Below the pieces are notes generated by a model. The model was not told the origin of the DNA and did no database searches. It saw only the letters and a program-made list of their open reading frames with translations. Below, piece by piece: positions 16,778 to 24,339 of a stretch of 35,152 nt of DNA; within the stretch, counting starts at the first letter, position 1; each line of letters starts with the position of its first letter. A program made the position numbers and the translations under genes. The stretch comes from Thermomicrobiales bacterium (lineage in GTDB: Bacteria; Chloroflexota; Chloroflexia; Thermomicrobiales; UBA6265): NCBI GenBank assembly GCA_041390825.1, contig JAWKPF010000040.1:1-35152 (forward strand), written 5' to 3'.

Positions 16778-17798
16778 ACGCGTCCTGATACTCGTCGGCC
16801 ACGTCCATGGCCGTCTTGTGAACGTAGATGCGAGTCGTTTGCGGAGAGGCATGTCCAAGAATCGTTTGCACCGTCGATTCGCGCACCCGGCGGCGGACCA
16901 TCTCGGTCGCCAGCCCGTGGCGGAACGAATGGGGCGTGACATCGCTTTCGATACCGAGCTCCCGGCAGAGCTGCGCCACGATGTGCTCCACCGTGCGCGG
17001 GCTGATGGCAGAACCCGGTTCGCCGACCTTGTCGCGTCCGCTAAAGGCAGGCAACCCGCCCGAGCCGCGAATGTCGTCCTCGCGATACTGCCAGTACGCG
17101 GTGACCGCCTGCGCGGTCTCGGCATCGAAGTGTACGGTACGGCTCTTGCCTCCCTTGGCCCGGTAGACATTCGCTGTTCCGTTCACCAGGTCGATATCCC
17201 GGCGCCGCAACGCGCACAGCTCGGAAACGCGCACCCCTGTCCGGAAGAGGAAAAGGATCATCGCCCGCACCTTCAGACGCCGCAACTCGAGATGCGGTTT
17301 CTCCGCCGGGTGCGTGTTCTTGACATGCTCGACGATCCGTTCCAGATCGGAAATGCGCACATCCGGCGGCGGTGGGGTGAAACGCGGCATCAACGCGGCA
17401 ATGCGCACGCGCAAGCGATCGGTCGCCAGATTGGGATGCAAATCGTAGGCGGAAATGTATGCGCAGAACTTTCGCACCGCCGAAAGATTGTTCTGGGCGG
17501 TCCGCATGCGCGAGACCTCTTCCGGGGTGCGAATGTCGCTCGGAACGATCAACGTGGCAAACGAGGTCACATGTTCCGACGCCAAAACCGACACGGGCGC
17601 GGTCTTGGGATCGATCCCCTCGTGCTGCTCGATATGGCGCAAGAACTTGTCCAGCCCGTGCCGATAGGTCTTTTTCGACCGTGGCGCCAAGCGCATATCG
17701 CCAAAGAACATCTCAACCGCTGCCTGAATCGTTACCACGCCGTTACTTGGCGGCGGAGGATCGACAGCTCGCAGGTTTCGATCGAGCACCAGAGACAT
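16752..17798 (-). CDS. Tyrosine recombinase, XerC/XerD-like
   Basis: A 348-residue site-specific DNA recombinase. ATG 17798 has GAGGAG about ten bases upstream and replaces an earlier in-frame ATG at 17855. Residues about 20-125 are the SAM-like core-binding domain (AAVEMFFGDMRLAPRSKKTY). The catalytic domain carries all six key residues: Arg190 (TGVRVSELCALRR), Lys218 (KGGKSR), His290 and Arg293 (HSFRHGLA), His316 (LGHAS), and nucleophile Tyr325 (RIYVHK). It is therefore probably active. It is longer than typical Xer proteins (about 300) because of a proline-rich loop (PRFTPPPPDVR). No phage, cassette or excisionase gene is adjacent, so it is either a chromosomal Xer paralogue or a relic of an element. 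Confidence 0.92.
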   Translation of the reverse strand: MSLVLDRNLRAVDPPPPSNGVVTIQAAVEMFFGDMRLAPRSKKTYRHGLDKFLRHIEQHEGIDPKTAPVSVLASEHVTSFATLIVPSDIRTPEEVSRMRTAQNNLSAVRKFCAYISAYDLHPNLATDRLRVRIAALMPRFTPPPPDVRISDLERIVEHVKNTHPAEKPHLELRRLKVRAMILFLFRTGVRVSELCALRRRDIDLVNGTANVYRAKGGKSRTVHFDAETAQAVTAYWQYREDDIRGSGGLPAFSGRDKVGEPGSAISPRTVEHIVAQLCRELGIESDVTPHSFRHGLATEMVRRRVRESTVQTILGHASPQTTRIYVHKTAMDVADEYQDAFGQYRPPS

Positions 17799-17832
17799 CG
17801 CACAAACTCCTCGTTCCGGGGTCCTTCCAAGC

Positions 17833-17871
17833 GTGTACGTACACTGTACGTTCACTTGCGCGATTCGTCAA
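17833..17871 (-). promoter_or_regulatory. Recombinase promoter with tandem repeat over the -10
   Basis: On the minus strand, TTGACG (17871-17866) and TACAGT (17848-17843) are separated by exactly 17 bases, a good sigma-70-type promoter. Overlapping and following the -10 are two adjacent 11-base direct repeats, TGTACGTACAC (17834-17844) and TGTACGTTCAC (17845-17855), differing at one base. The first lies in a perfect 12-base palindrome, GTGTACGTACAC (17833-17844). A protein bound here would block initiation. Confidence 0.6.
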
Positions 17872-17940
17872 CTTTTTGCGAATTCCGCATTCAGAACGCC
17901 CGTCCCGGCTACCACCTTACTACGCTGTCACAGTTCGGGA

Positions 17941-18062
17941 TCCAGCGTCCTGGGTCCAGAGAATCGAACCCGCGTGCCCGTAACCAGGAGGTGGGAGCCC
18001 CTTCACGATCGAATGAATGGAACGAGGAGCATCTCTGGACACTGGACGCAGGGCCCTGGACT
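17941..18062. repeat. GTCCAG-family inverted repeat, copy 2
   Basis: Left arm TCCAGCGTCCTGGGTCCAGAG (17941-17961, one base beyond 20 trimmed from the core GGGTCCAGAG) and right arm from 18040 (CTCTGGACACTGGACGC, then AGGGCCCTGGA) are imperfect reverse complements. The loop of about 80 bases contains GAGAATCGAACCCGC, which resembles a tRNA T-arm read backwards. It sits between the divergent recombinase and sugar-isomerase genes; the whole 17799-18124 gap contains this repeat, the recombinase promoter and the GGAGGA ribosome site at 18107. Confidence 0.65.
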
Positions 18063-18124
18063 CCCTCCCTCTCGTATCCTTACCCCAACAACCCAATCGG
18101 CCACGTGGAGGACTCACATACCCG

Positions 18125-18868
18125 ATGCAGGTAGCGATTCAGCTCTATACCGTTCGCGACAAGACAGCCAGCGACATGATCGGCACAATCGCCAAACTGG
18201 GCGCCATTGGCTATCGCGCCGTCGAATTTGCAGGCTACGGCAATTCCGAGCCGGCGGCCATCCGTGAAGCGCTCGACAAGGCCGGGATCGCCGGGGTCGC
18301 CGCCCATGTCCCGCTCGCCCGCATCGACGGTGAGTTCGATACCGTGGTGAAGGAAATGCACACCATCGGCGCCAAACATCTCATCATCCCCTGGCTCGCG
18401 CCCGAGCAACGCACGCGGGCCGGATTCGACCACGTCATTGACACGTTGAACAAGCGAGCGCCCGAAGCACGCGACGCCGGTCTCCGTCTCGGCTACCACA
18501 ACCACGATTTCGAGTTCATCAAGGATGAAGACGGCATCTTCCCCTTCGACCGGATCGCCAACAGCACCGATCCCAGTCTCGTCTCCCTCGAGATCGACGC
18601 CGGTTGGGTGCAATACGCCGGGCAGGATCCCGTGGCCGTCATCGAGCAATACGCCGCGCGTGTGCCCCTCATCCACGCCAAGGAAGAACAGGTCGATGGC
18701 GTCGAGGATCTTCCAGCGCCCGGTTCTGGCCCCATGCCGTGGAAAGCGATCGTGGCAGCCGGCAACGCCGCCGGCACGGAATACCTCATCGCCGAAGACG
18801 ACCGCCCGCTCGACTCGATGAAGACTGCCCGATTGGCGTTCGAGAACCTGACCAAGCTCGTCAGTTGA
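18125..18868 (+). CDS. Sugar phosphate isomerase/epimerase, TIM barrel
   Basis: A 247-residue protein of the xylose-isomerase-like/AP-endonuclease-2 barrel family (IolE/IolI/YcjR relatives), cytoplasmic. ATG 18125 has GGAGGA twelve bases upstream. Likely metal ligands are Glu34 (YRAVEFAGYG) or the later acids Asp158 (EIDAGWVQ), His184 (LIHAKE) and Glu224 (LIAEDDRP), with GYHNHDFEF (123-131) as the characteristic strand. Members isomerise or epimerise sugars, inositols or keto-sugars with a divalent metal; the exact substrate is not readable. An amidotransferase-fold gene follows after 92 bases on the same strand, so the two probably form a small sugar-metabolism operon, although a repeat lies between them. 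Confidence 0.88.
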   Translation: MQVAIQLYTVRDKTASDMIGTIAKLGAIGYRAVEFAGYGNSEPAAIREALDKAGIAGVAAHVPLARIDGEFDTVVKEMHTIGAKHLIIPWLAPEQRTRAGFDHVIDTLNKRAPEARDAGLRLGYHNHDFEFIKDEDGIFPFDRIANSTDPSLVSLEIDAGWVQYAGQDPVAVIEQYAARVPLIHAKEEQVDGVEDLPAPGSGPMPWKAIVAAGNAAGTEYLIAEDDRPLDSMKTARLAFENLTKLVS

Positions 18869-18876
18869 CACTCGTC

Positions 18877-18948
18877 CAGGGTCCCGCGGCCCAAATCCAT
18901 GCACTGAACCCTGGCCCCTGGACACTGGACACTGGACACTGGACCCTG
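18877..18948. repeat. GTCCAG-family repeat, copy 3
   Basis: TCCAGGGTCC near 18877 pairs with GGACCCTG near 18941. Between them CTGGACACTGGACACTGGACACTGGA is a short tandem of GGACACT units (period 7). It lies between the sugar isomerase stop and the ribosome site (GGAG) of the next gene. Confidence 0.8.
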
Positions 18949-18960
18949 TGGAGACTCGCC

Positions 18961-19713
18961 ATGCCTGACCGAACTGTTCTCATCGCCGGCGAATCCTGGA
19001 TCATGCACACGATCCACCAGAAGGGATTCGACAGCTTCACGACCACCGCCTATGGCGAAGGGCATCAGTGGCTATCGGCTGCCCTCACCGCCGGTGGCTG
19101 GAACGTCACCCACCTGCCCAATCACCTCGCCAACGAGAAATTCCCCGCCACGGTCGCCGATATGGCGGCCTACGACCTCATCATCCTGAGCGACATCGGC
19201 GCCAACACGCTTCTCCTCCACCCGGACACCTTCGTGAAGTCCGCCGTCCTTCCGAATCGGCTCCAGGAGCTGCGCGACTATGTGGCCATCGGCGGTGGTC
19301 TCATCATGATCGGCGGCTATCTCACCTTCCAGGGCATCGAAGCGAAAGGAAACTACGCTGGCTCGCCCATCGAGGCCGCGCTTCCGGTCACGCTCCAAAC
19401 GAGCGACGACCGGGTCGAGACGCCACAGGGAGTCAAACCAATCGTCATTGCCCCTGACCACGAAATCGCCACCGGTCTTCCAATCGAATGGCCGGTCCTG
19501 CTGGGATACAACCGATTGACGCCTCGCGAGGGAGCCACGGTCGTGGCAACTGCCGGAGAAGATCCGCTCGTCACCGCCTGGCGATACGGCGAGGGCCGCA
19601 GTGTTGCCTTCGCATCCGACTGCGGCCCACACTGGGCTCCACCCCCATTCGTCGAATGGGAAGGCTACGCCACACTCTGGCAAAACATCGCCGACTGGAC
19701 CGCCCGGGACTGA
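18961..19713 (+). CDS. Amidotransferase-fold protein without catalytic cysteine
   Basis: A 250-residue protein of the putative glutamine-amidotransferase/ThuA-like family (COG5426 type). GGAG lies eight bases before ATG 18961. The fold is shown by the N-terminal strand TVLIAGESW, the strand YDLIILSDIGANT, and the elbow region VAIGGGLIMIGGYLTFQG. At the elbow, where class I amidotransferases have Cys in GxCxG, this sequence reads GGY, so it cannot hydrolyse glutamine by that mechanism. A single late Cys (FASDCGPHWAP) is not in an elbow. Family neighbours often accompany sugar catabolism, which matches the adjacent sugar isomerase. Its role could be binding or a different hydrolysis; I do not assign one. 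Confidence 0.8.
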   Translation: MPDRTVLIAGESWIMHTIHQKGFDSFTTTAYGEGHQWLSAALTAGGWNVTHLPNHLANEKFPATVADMAAYDLIILSDIGANTLLLHPDTFVKSAVLPNRLQELRDYVAIGGGLIMIGGYLTFQGIEAKGNYAGSPIEAALPVTLQTSDDRVETPQGVKPIVIAPDHEIATGLPIEWPVLLGYNRLTPREGATVVATAGEDPLVTAWRYGEGRSVAFASDCGPHWAPPPFVEWEGYATLWQNIADWTARD

Positions 19714-19720
19714 GAAACGA

Positions 19721-19865
19721 GCTGTCAGTCTTCAGTCGTCAGTAGCCTGTCGTCAGAATCTACCGTGCGCAAATCGAGCCGTCGTGTCAGCCACGGCGGC
19801 TCGATCCCCATTCGCCAACCACTTTCAACTGACGACTGGCTACTAGCTACTGTCGACCAGCTACT
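19721..19865. repeat. CAGTCGTCAG-type repeat pair
   Basis: GTCAGTCTTCAGTCGTCAGTAGCC (core CAGTCGTCAGTAGCC) lies just after the amidotransferase gene, and CAACTGACGACTGGCTACTAG with further CTACTG units lies at about 19828-19865. They are imperfect reverse complements about 90 bases apart and resemble the GTCCAG repeats in layout but not in sequence. No gene is seen between them. Confidence 0.5.
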
Positions 19866-19870
19866 GCCTG

Positions 19871-20140
19871 CTAAACCCGCGGATCTCTCGGCCAAACGGC
19901 GTCTTGCACGTCCGGGGCGGCAAAATCGCGCCCGATCGCGAGTTGAATATCGTGCCGATTCGACCGCGTGCGCGGCATTCCATCGATGCGCGAATGCTCA
20001 GGATGTTCCAGCGACGCTTTCGGACCCGGCAGTTCCGGCAATTCGAGCCGCTGTACGAGACGGCCCGCCCCAACCTGGAACGCCAGATTCGCGGCCGCAA
20101 AACCAACTGTCAAGAACCCAACTATCGACAACGTTTCCAT
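19871..20140 (-). CDS. 89-residue single-helix protein of unknown function
   Basis: ATG 20140 has GGAG six bases upstream; other in-frame ATGs upstream are less well placed. The protein starts METLSIVGFLTVGFAAANLA, one hydrophobic helix without a basic n-region, then a polar tail of about 60 residues rich in Arg, His and Pro (RLELPELPGP, SRIDGMPRTRSNRHDI). This layout fits a small membrane-anchored cytoplasmic domain. No family is recognised. An AT-rich island upstream supports transcription. It is the only gene between the amidotransferase and the lectin-like gene. Confidence 0.5.
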   Translation of the reverse strand: METLSIVGFLTVGFAAANLAFQVGAGRLVQRLELPELPGPKASLEHPEHSRIDGMPRTRSNRHDIQLAIGRDFAAPDVQDAVWPRDPRV

Positions 20141-20199
20141 CGATATCTCCATTACCGAGACACCGATGTCTCCCAAACCAATACGGACGCGTCGTGGTC

Positions 20200-20260
20200 C
20201 GCTACTACAGTACCGCAAAATGCTATCAATATCATTAAATGCTGATTATTCGATATCGCA
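20200..20260 (-). promoter_or_regulatory. AT-rich island upstream of the 89-residue gene
   Basis: About 60 bases with far lower GC than the surroundings (GCTATCAATATCATTAAATG, then ATTATTCGATATCG). On the minus strand TTGATA (20229-20224) is a possible -35, with TAGTAG 16 bases on as a weak -10. It contains small GATATC dyads. The rest of 20141-20403 shows only the terminator listed next. Confidence 0.4.
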
Positions 20261-20291
20261 ACTCCCTGATCGATGGGGCTGCCACACGCGA

Positions 20292-20322
20292 AAACCGGCC
20301 AGGGCGTCCGCCCGGCCGGTTT
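20292..20322 (-). terminator. Intrinsic terminator of the PLL-like gene
   Basis: AAACCGGCC (20292-20300) and GGCCGGTTT (20314-20322) are perfect complements; GGGC/GCCC inside extends the stem around a four-base loop with one bulged A. On the minus strand the hairpin ends in GGTTTTCG. It lies about 80 bases after the stop of the gene ending at 20404. Confidence 0.85.
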
Positions 20323-20403
20323 CGTTGCGTGGTTCCCGCGTCGCTCGACCTGCGATCGAAGAAGCTCGTCGCTGGACTCGACAGTCAGGAACCAGGATGT
20401 GTC

Positions 20404-21525
20404 CTAGTATCCGCCGTCGCCCTCGCCATCACCGCCAGCATAAGTCTTGTAGTAGATCTCGCCATTGGCGCCGGTGTAGGTGAGGAACAACGTTTCGTCC
20501 CAGGTGTACTGGTAGGGGTCATAGGCGTAGTTGTCGCCCAGGTCGGCCCAATCGCTCCAACCTTCGGCCCCATATTCGATGTAGTAGGCGTGTCCATCCG
20601 TGCCGGTGTACACGACCTGAAGCGCATCGTCATACACGTATGCGCTCGGCTGCGCCGCATACGTGTAGTTGCCGCTGATCGGCGTCCAGCCGCTCCAGCC
20701 CTCGCCATCGAAGACGTTGTAGGTCGCATACCCATTGGTATCGACCGAGAAGGCGTAGAGGTTGTCATCGTAGCCAGCGGCGTACGGGGTGTATGAGAGC
20801 TGATAGTCACCCGGTAGTGGCTTGGCTTCGCTCCAGGCAGAACCGTCATAGCGCGCCCAATAGACGCTTCCATCGGTTCCGTGCCAGAACACCTGCTCGT
20901 AGTCCCCCCACGAAACGGCATACGGTTCGTAGTCCGATCCAACGTCGCCACTCACCTTGTACCAATCGGTCCAGGCAGCGCCATCGTAGCTCTTGATGTA
21001 GATTCCGCCGTCCTCAGCGGTCGCGTACAGGTACTGGTAGTCGCCGTCGACATTCACGTACGGCGCGCATTTGATCTTGTAGTCACCTGCCAGGTTGTTC
21101 CATCCGTTCCAGGACGCTCCGTCGTAGGAGTTCTGATAGAGGGAACCGTCCTTGCCCGCGTAGTAGACGTACGTCGCGTCCTTGTAGGTCACGGCCGTCG
21201 GTTCATACCAGTACTCCACCGGCTGGCCATCCCAACCCGACCAATCGCTCCACGACTCGCCGCCGTAGACGGAGTAGTACCCCGCGCCATCCGCGCCGGT
21301 TGCGTATTGATAGATGTCACCGCCGTACGTCGCCGCCACGGTGCTGTAGTCGAAGTCGTACTCCCCGGCGCCGTACCCGGAGCCATCGGGAATCTTCTGC
21401 GGCTCGCCATACTCGCCTGCGGCTGAAACCGCGCCCAGCATCGACCCGCCGATCACCGCTGCGGCAGCTGCTGTTGCGATCAGCTTGCGAACCCGTCCAT
21501 AACCACCTTCGTCGAACATCGACAT
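20404..21525 (-). CDS. Secreted PLL-like (DUF346) beta-propeller, probable lectin
   Basis: A 373-residue exported protein. ATG 21525 has AAAGGA upstream. A signal peptide spans about 11-38 (KLIATAAAAAVIGGSMLG, then AVSAA). The mature protein is about seven repeats of 45-50 residues, each with a G-x-W-S/N-x-W core followed by a glycine turn: ESWSDWSGWDG, ASWNGWNNLAGDY, AAWTDWYKVSGD, SAWSEAKPLPGDY, EGWSGWTPISGNY, EGWSDWADLGDNY. Between them run VFWHGTDGSVYW-like strands. This matches the seven-bladed PLL/DUF346 propeller, whose known members bind fucose or related sugars between blades. Tyr and Asp content is very high, giving a strongly acidic product. The tail GGDGEGDGGY is disordered. Sugar binding is an inference from the fold. 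Confidence 0.85.
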   Translation of the reverse strand: MSMFDEGGYGRVRKLIATAAAAAVIGGSMLGAVSAAGEYGEPQKIPDGSGYGAGEYDFDYSTVAATYGGDIYQYATGADGAGYYSVYGGESWSDWSGWDGQPVEYWYEPTAVTYKDATYVYYAGKDGSLYQNSYDGASWNGWNNLAGDYKIKCAPYVNVDGDYQYLYATAEDGGIYIKSYDGAAWTDWYKVSGDVGSDYEPYAVSWGDYEQVFWHGTDGSVYWARYDGSAWSEAKPLPGDYQLSYTPYAAGYDDNLYAFSVDTNGYATYNVFDGEGWSGWTPISGNYTYAAQPSAYVYDDALQVVYTGTDGHAYYIEYGAEGWSDWADLGDNYAYDPYQYTWDETLFLTYTGANGEIYYKTYAGGDGEGDGGY

Positions 21526-21866
21526 CACAACCCATCCTTTCGATGAATCCATTACCCAGGGCGATCCATTCCGCCTTGGCCTGCATTCATCCTGACGGGA
21601 ATCGCCCCACGGCGAATCGGCAGGATTGCCTAAAGCCGTCTGCCATGCGCATCGCCTGGCTGTGACACGTCTCCGAATCCGGCGATCGGAGAATTGACGC
21701 GCTGAATGACCGATATCTTCACGAACACGCTTCTGGAAGAATGTTTGCGCCAGCTACGTCGTTTTGTGCATCGAGCACGGTGTATGATGTTGGCATCTCA
21801 AGAAGGTCCGTCTGGTGACAGCAATGTTGCTGAGTCATGGGCGCCAATACTGGAGGGATGCATGCA
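21526..21866. other. Gene-free spacer between divergent genes
   Basis: No convincing gene is present. It must hold the promoter of the PLL-like gene (minus) and of the broken binding-protein gene (plus). TATGAT at 21783-21788 is a good -10 for the plus direction, without a clear -35. GGAGGG at 21852-21857 is the ribosome site for ATG 21867. No repeats were seen. Confidence 0.5.
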
Positions 21867-22765
21867 ATGACGCTAGCGAGAAGCCGTTGACGTCACTGGT
21901 AGACGAAGCGGTACGCCGGCACTATTCCAGGCGACAGATCATTCGACGTGGGGTCGCGCTCGGTCTTTCCGCCCCAGCCATCGCCGCGGCGGTGTCCGCG
22001 GTGCGTCCGCTGCCTGCGTTCGCGCAGGACACCAGCAACCCACTGGGGCGCGATCCTCGGCCGCGCCGCTCGAAGTCGTCATCTTCAAGGGCGGTTTGGC
22101 GACAACTACGCTCCACGTCAACGATGTACAACGCCCACTTCCTGACGCCAAGATCGAGTATCTCGGCACACAACGGCTCGGCGAGCAATTCCAACTGCGA
22201 TTTGTCGCCGGCAATCCGCCGGACGTCATGGACAACTCTGGCGCGAACAACTTGCCGATCGCCACCCTGGTTGCCGAGGGACAGTTGGCCGACCTGGCCG
22301 ACCTCATGGCCGCACTGGCTATGACACCGAAGGCTCGACCTTCGCCGATTCGCTGGTCCCGGGCTCCCAGTCCACCGGCGTCTACAACGGCGTGCAGAAT
22401 GTCTTGCTCTACGCGTTGACCGTCTATGGCGTCTGGTACAACCAGGCACTCTTCGCGGAGAAGGGATGGACCTCCACGAGACTTGGGTCGACATGCTGGC
22501 CTCTGCGAGGAAATCAAGGGTGCCGGCATCGCACCATGGACGTATCAGGGGCAGTATCCGCAGTACATTCGCCTCCTCTTCGATGCAATGGTTGCAAAGA
22601 ACGGCGGCATGGAGCAGTTGATCAACACGACAACCTCCAGCCGGATGCCTGGCACCAAACCGGCGTAGGCCCGATGAGCGCCGTCATGACCGCCCGGTTG
22701 GTGGTTGCGGACGGATTCTTCCAATCCGAGACGATCGACGGCCCCGCAAGAATGAACCGCAACCC
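21867..22765 (+). pseudogene. Frameshifted, truncated sugar ABC binding protein (NgcE type)
   Basis: Joining frames recovers the first 290 or so residues of an N-acetylglucosamine/chitobiose-type solute-binding protein. The pieces in order are a Tat-like signal (RRQIIRRGVALGLSAPAIAA), IFKGG, AKIEYLGTQRLGEQFQLRF, VAGNPPDVMDNSGANNLP, VAEGQLADLADLM, LLYALTVYGVWYNQALFAEK, and GAGIAPWTYQGQYPQYIRLL. At least five single-base shifts occur, for example TTT at 22095-22097 where TTTT would keep FKGGFGDNY in frame. The family is about 450-480 residues; here homology stops near FQSETI and the aminotransferase stop follows within 50 bases. So the C-terminal third, with the later binding-site loops, is missing. 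No permease genes are adjacent. It is probably non-functional. Confidence 0.85.
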
Positions 22766-22782
22766 CTCCTCGACGACTTTGG

Positions 22783-24144
22783 TCACGCCGCCACGCCCAG
22801 CTCGCGCTCCACTGCGCCGATCGACTCGTCCAGAATCGCGATCATCTCGTCGATCTGTTCGGTCGTGATGATCAACGGCGGGGTGTAGAGCAGGTGATCG
22901 CCGACCACACCATCGACCGTGCCCTGACCGGGATACGAAACCATGCCGCGTTCCAGCGTCGCCTCGCCGATGCGCTTGCTGACCCCGAGCTCCACCGGGA
23001 ACGGCGCTTTCGTCTCTCGATTTGCTACCAGTTCGACTCCCTGCATCAACCCCAACCCGCGCACATCGCCAATGATTGGATGCGCATCCATGAGCGCCAC
23101 CAGCTGCGAACGGAAATACGAACCAACCCTCTCGGAGTTATCGACGAGCCGGTGCTTCACCGTGTAGTCGAGGACCGCTTTGCCGATAGCGGTGGAAAGC
23201 GGATTGCCGCCGGCGGTATGCCCGATCACAAACGATCCGCCTGTACCGCGCACCTGCCCCACGATCTCGGGCCGCACCAGCACAGCGCCCAATGGGGTGT
23301 AGCCGCCAGAAATGCCCTTCGCGCACGCGATGAGATCGGGCGTTGCGTCCCAATGATCGATCCCGAACTTGCGCCCGGTGCGCCCAAATCCCGTCATCAC
23401 CTCATCGGCGATGAACAGGATGTCGTGCGCGTCGCAAATCTCCCGGATTCGTTCGAAATACCCTGCGGTCGCTGGCACCGCGCCCAGGGTCGCGCCGACC
23501 ACCGGTTCTGCGATAAAGGCCGCGACATTCTCCGAACCAACCTGGCTCAGAACATAGTGAAGCTGGTCGGCCATGGCCAGACCGTAGGCCATTTCGTCGC
23601 CAGTTGCATTTCTATAGGAATAGCATGGCCAAATATGCTCTGCTGGCGAGAGCATCCCCTGATACTTCTTGCGCCGTCCGGCATTGCCCCCATAGCTCAA
23701 TGCCGCCAGCGTCGCGCCATGGAAACTCTGCCAGCGCCCGATCACCAGTTGCTTGGTGCCCTTTCCGCGGTCACGCTGATATTGCAGCGCGATCTTGACC
23801 GCATTCTCGGTCGCTTCCGATCCACCGGAGACGAACCACACCCGTTCCAGCCCGGCCGGCGCGAACTCCTCCACGACTGTCCGGGCGCACGCTTCGATCG
23901 CCTCGGTCGAGAAGGCATGAGTCGGTGAGTAGGCCAACTGCTGCGCCTGCGCAACCATCGCCTCGAGGATCTCCGGCACGCCGTGTCCGATGTTCGCCAC
24001 CGACGAGCTCCCTGCCGACCCATCGATATAGCGCTTGCCGGTCGAATCCCAGAGATAGATCCCTTCGCCCCGCACGACGGTCGGATACGCCCGCTGCAGA
24101 TCGCGATAGATAACCGGCGTCCGCTCCTGATCGATCAGCACCAC
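22783..24144 (-). CDS. Class III (omega) aminotransferase, PLP-dependent
   Basis: A 453-residue intact aminotransferase, cytoplasmic. AAGGAG sits seven bases before GTG 24144, so I prefer this start to the longer GTG at 24171. Motifs: the PLP phosphate site VSGGSEATEN (105-114), FHGAT (141-145), ring-binding Asp247 in FIADEVMTGFGRTG, and Schiff-base Lys276 in CAKGISGGYTPLGAV. The C-terminal GDHLLYTPPLIITTEQID is family-typical. The pattern is that of omega-transaminases acting on beta-alanine, 4-aminobutyrate, taurine or amines with pyruvate; the donor cannot be read. It is separated from the upstream MMPL gene by a terminator, so it has its own promoter. Confidence 0.92.
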   Translation of the reverse strand: MVLIDQERTPVIYRDLQRAYPTVVRGEGIYLWDSTGKRYIDGSAGSSSVANIGHGVPEILEAMVAQAQQLAYSPTHAFSTEAIEACARTVVEEFAPAGLERVWFVSGGSEATENAVKIALQYQRDRGKGTKQLVIGRWQSFHGATLAALSYGGNAGRRKKYQGMLSPAEHIWPCYSYRNATGDEMAYGLAMADQLHYVLSQVGSENVAAFIAEPVVGATLGAVPATAGYFERIREICDAHDILFIADEVMTGFGRTGRKFGIDHWDATPDLIACAKGISGGYTPLGAVLVRPEIVGQVRGTGGSFVIGHTAGGNPLSTAIGKAVLDYTVKHRLVDNSERVGSYFRSQLVALMDAHPIIGDVRGLGLMQGVELVANRETKAPFPVELGVSKRIGEATLERGMVSYPGQGTVDGVVGDHLLYTPPLIITTEQIDEMIAILDESIGAVERELGVAA

Positions 24145-24279
24145 TTCCGCACTCCTTCCGTCCACGTTCACGCCTCGTCATTCTATCCCTCCCCACTCAG
24201 CGGCAAGCCGCCTGCTTCCCGCTCCTGGCATTGGCATGGACCGGGAACCTCGTGTGGTCCGGCGCCGGGGACAAGAGAA

Positions 24280-24307
24280 ACCCCGTCTCCTGCGCCAGAG
24301 ACGGGGT
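24280..24307 (-). terminator. Intrinsic terminator of the MMPL gene
   Basis: ACCCCGTCTC (24280-24289) and GAGACGGGGT (24298-24307) form a perfect ten-base-pair stem with an eight-base loop. On the minus strand it is followed by TTCTCTTG. It begins 32 bases after the MMPL stop codon. Confidence 0.85.
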
Positions 24308-24339
24308 CTTCCCGATGGTTCGATAGACGACACCGAGGC

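Noticed and set aside
16752..17798. Recombinase as part of an integron or prophage
   Set aside because: No attC-like cassettes, phage structural genes or excisionase are visible on either side.
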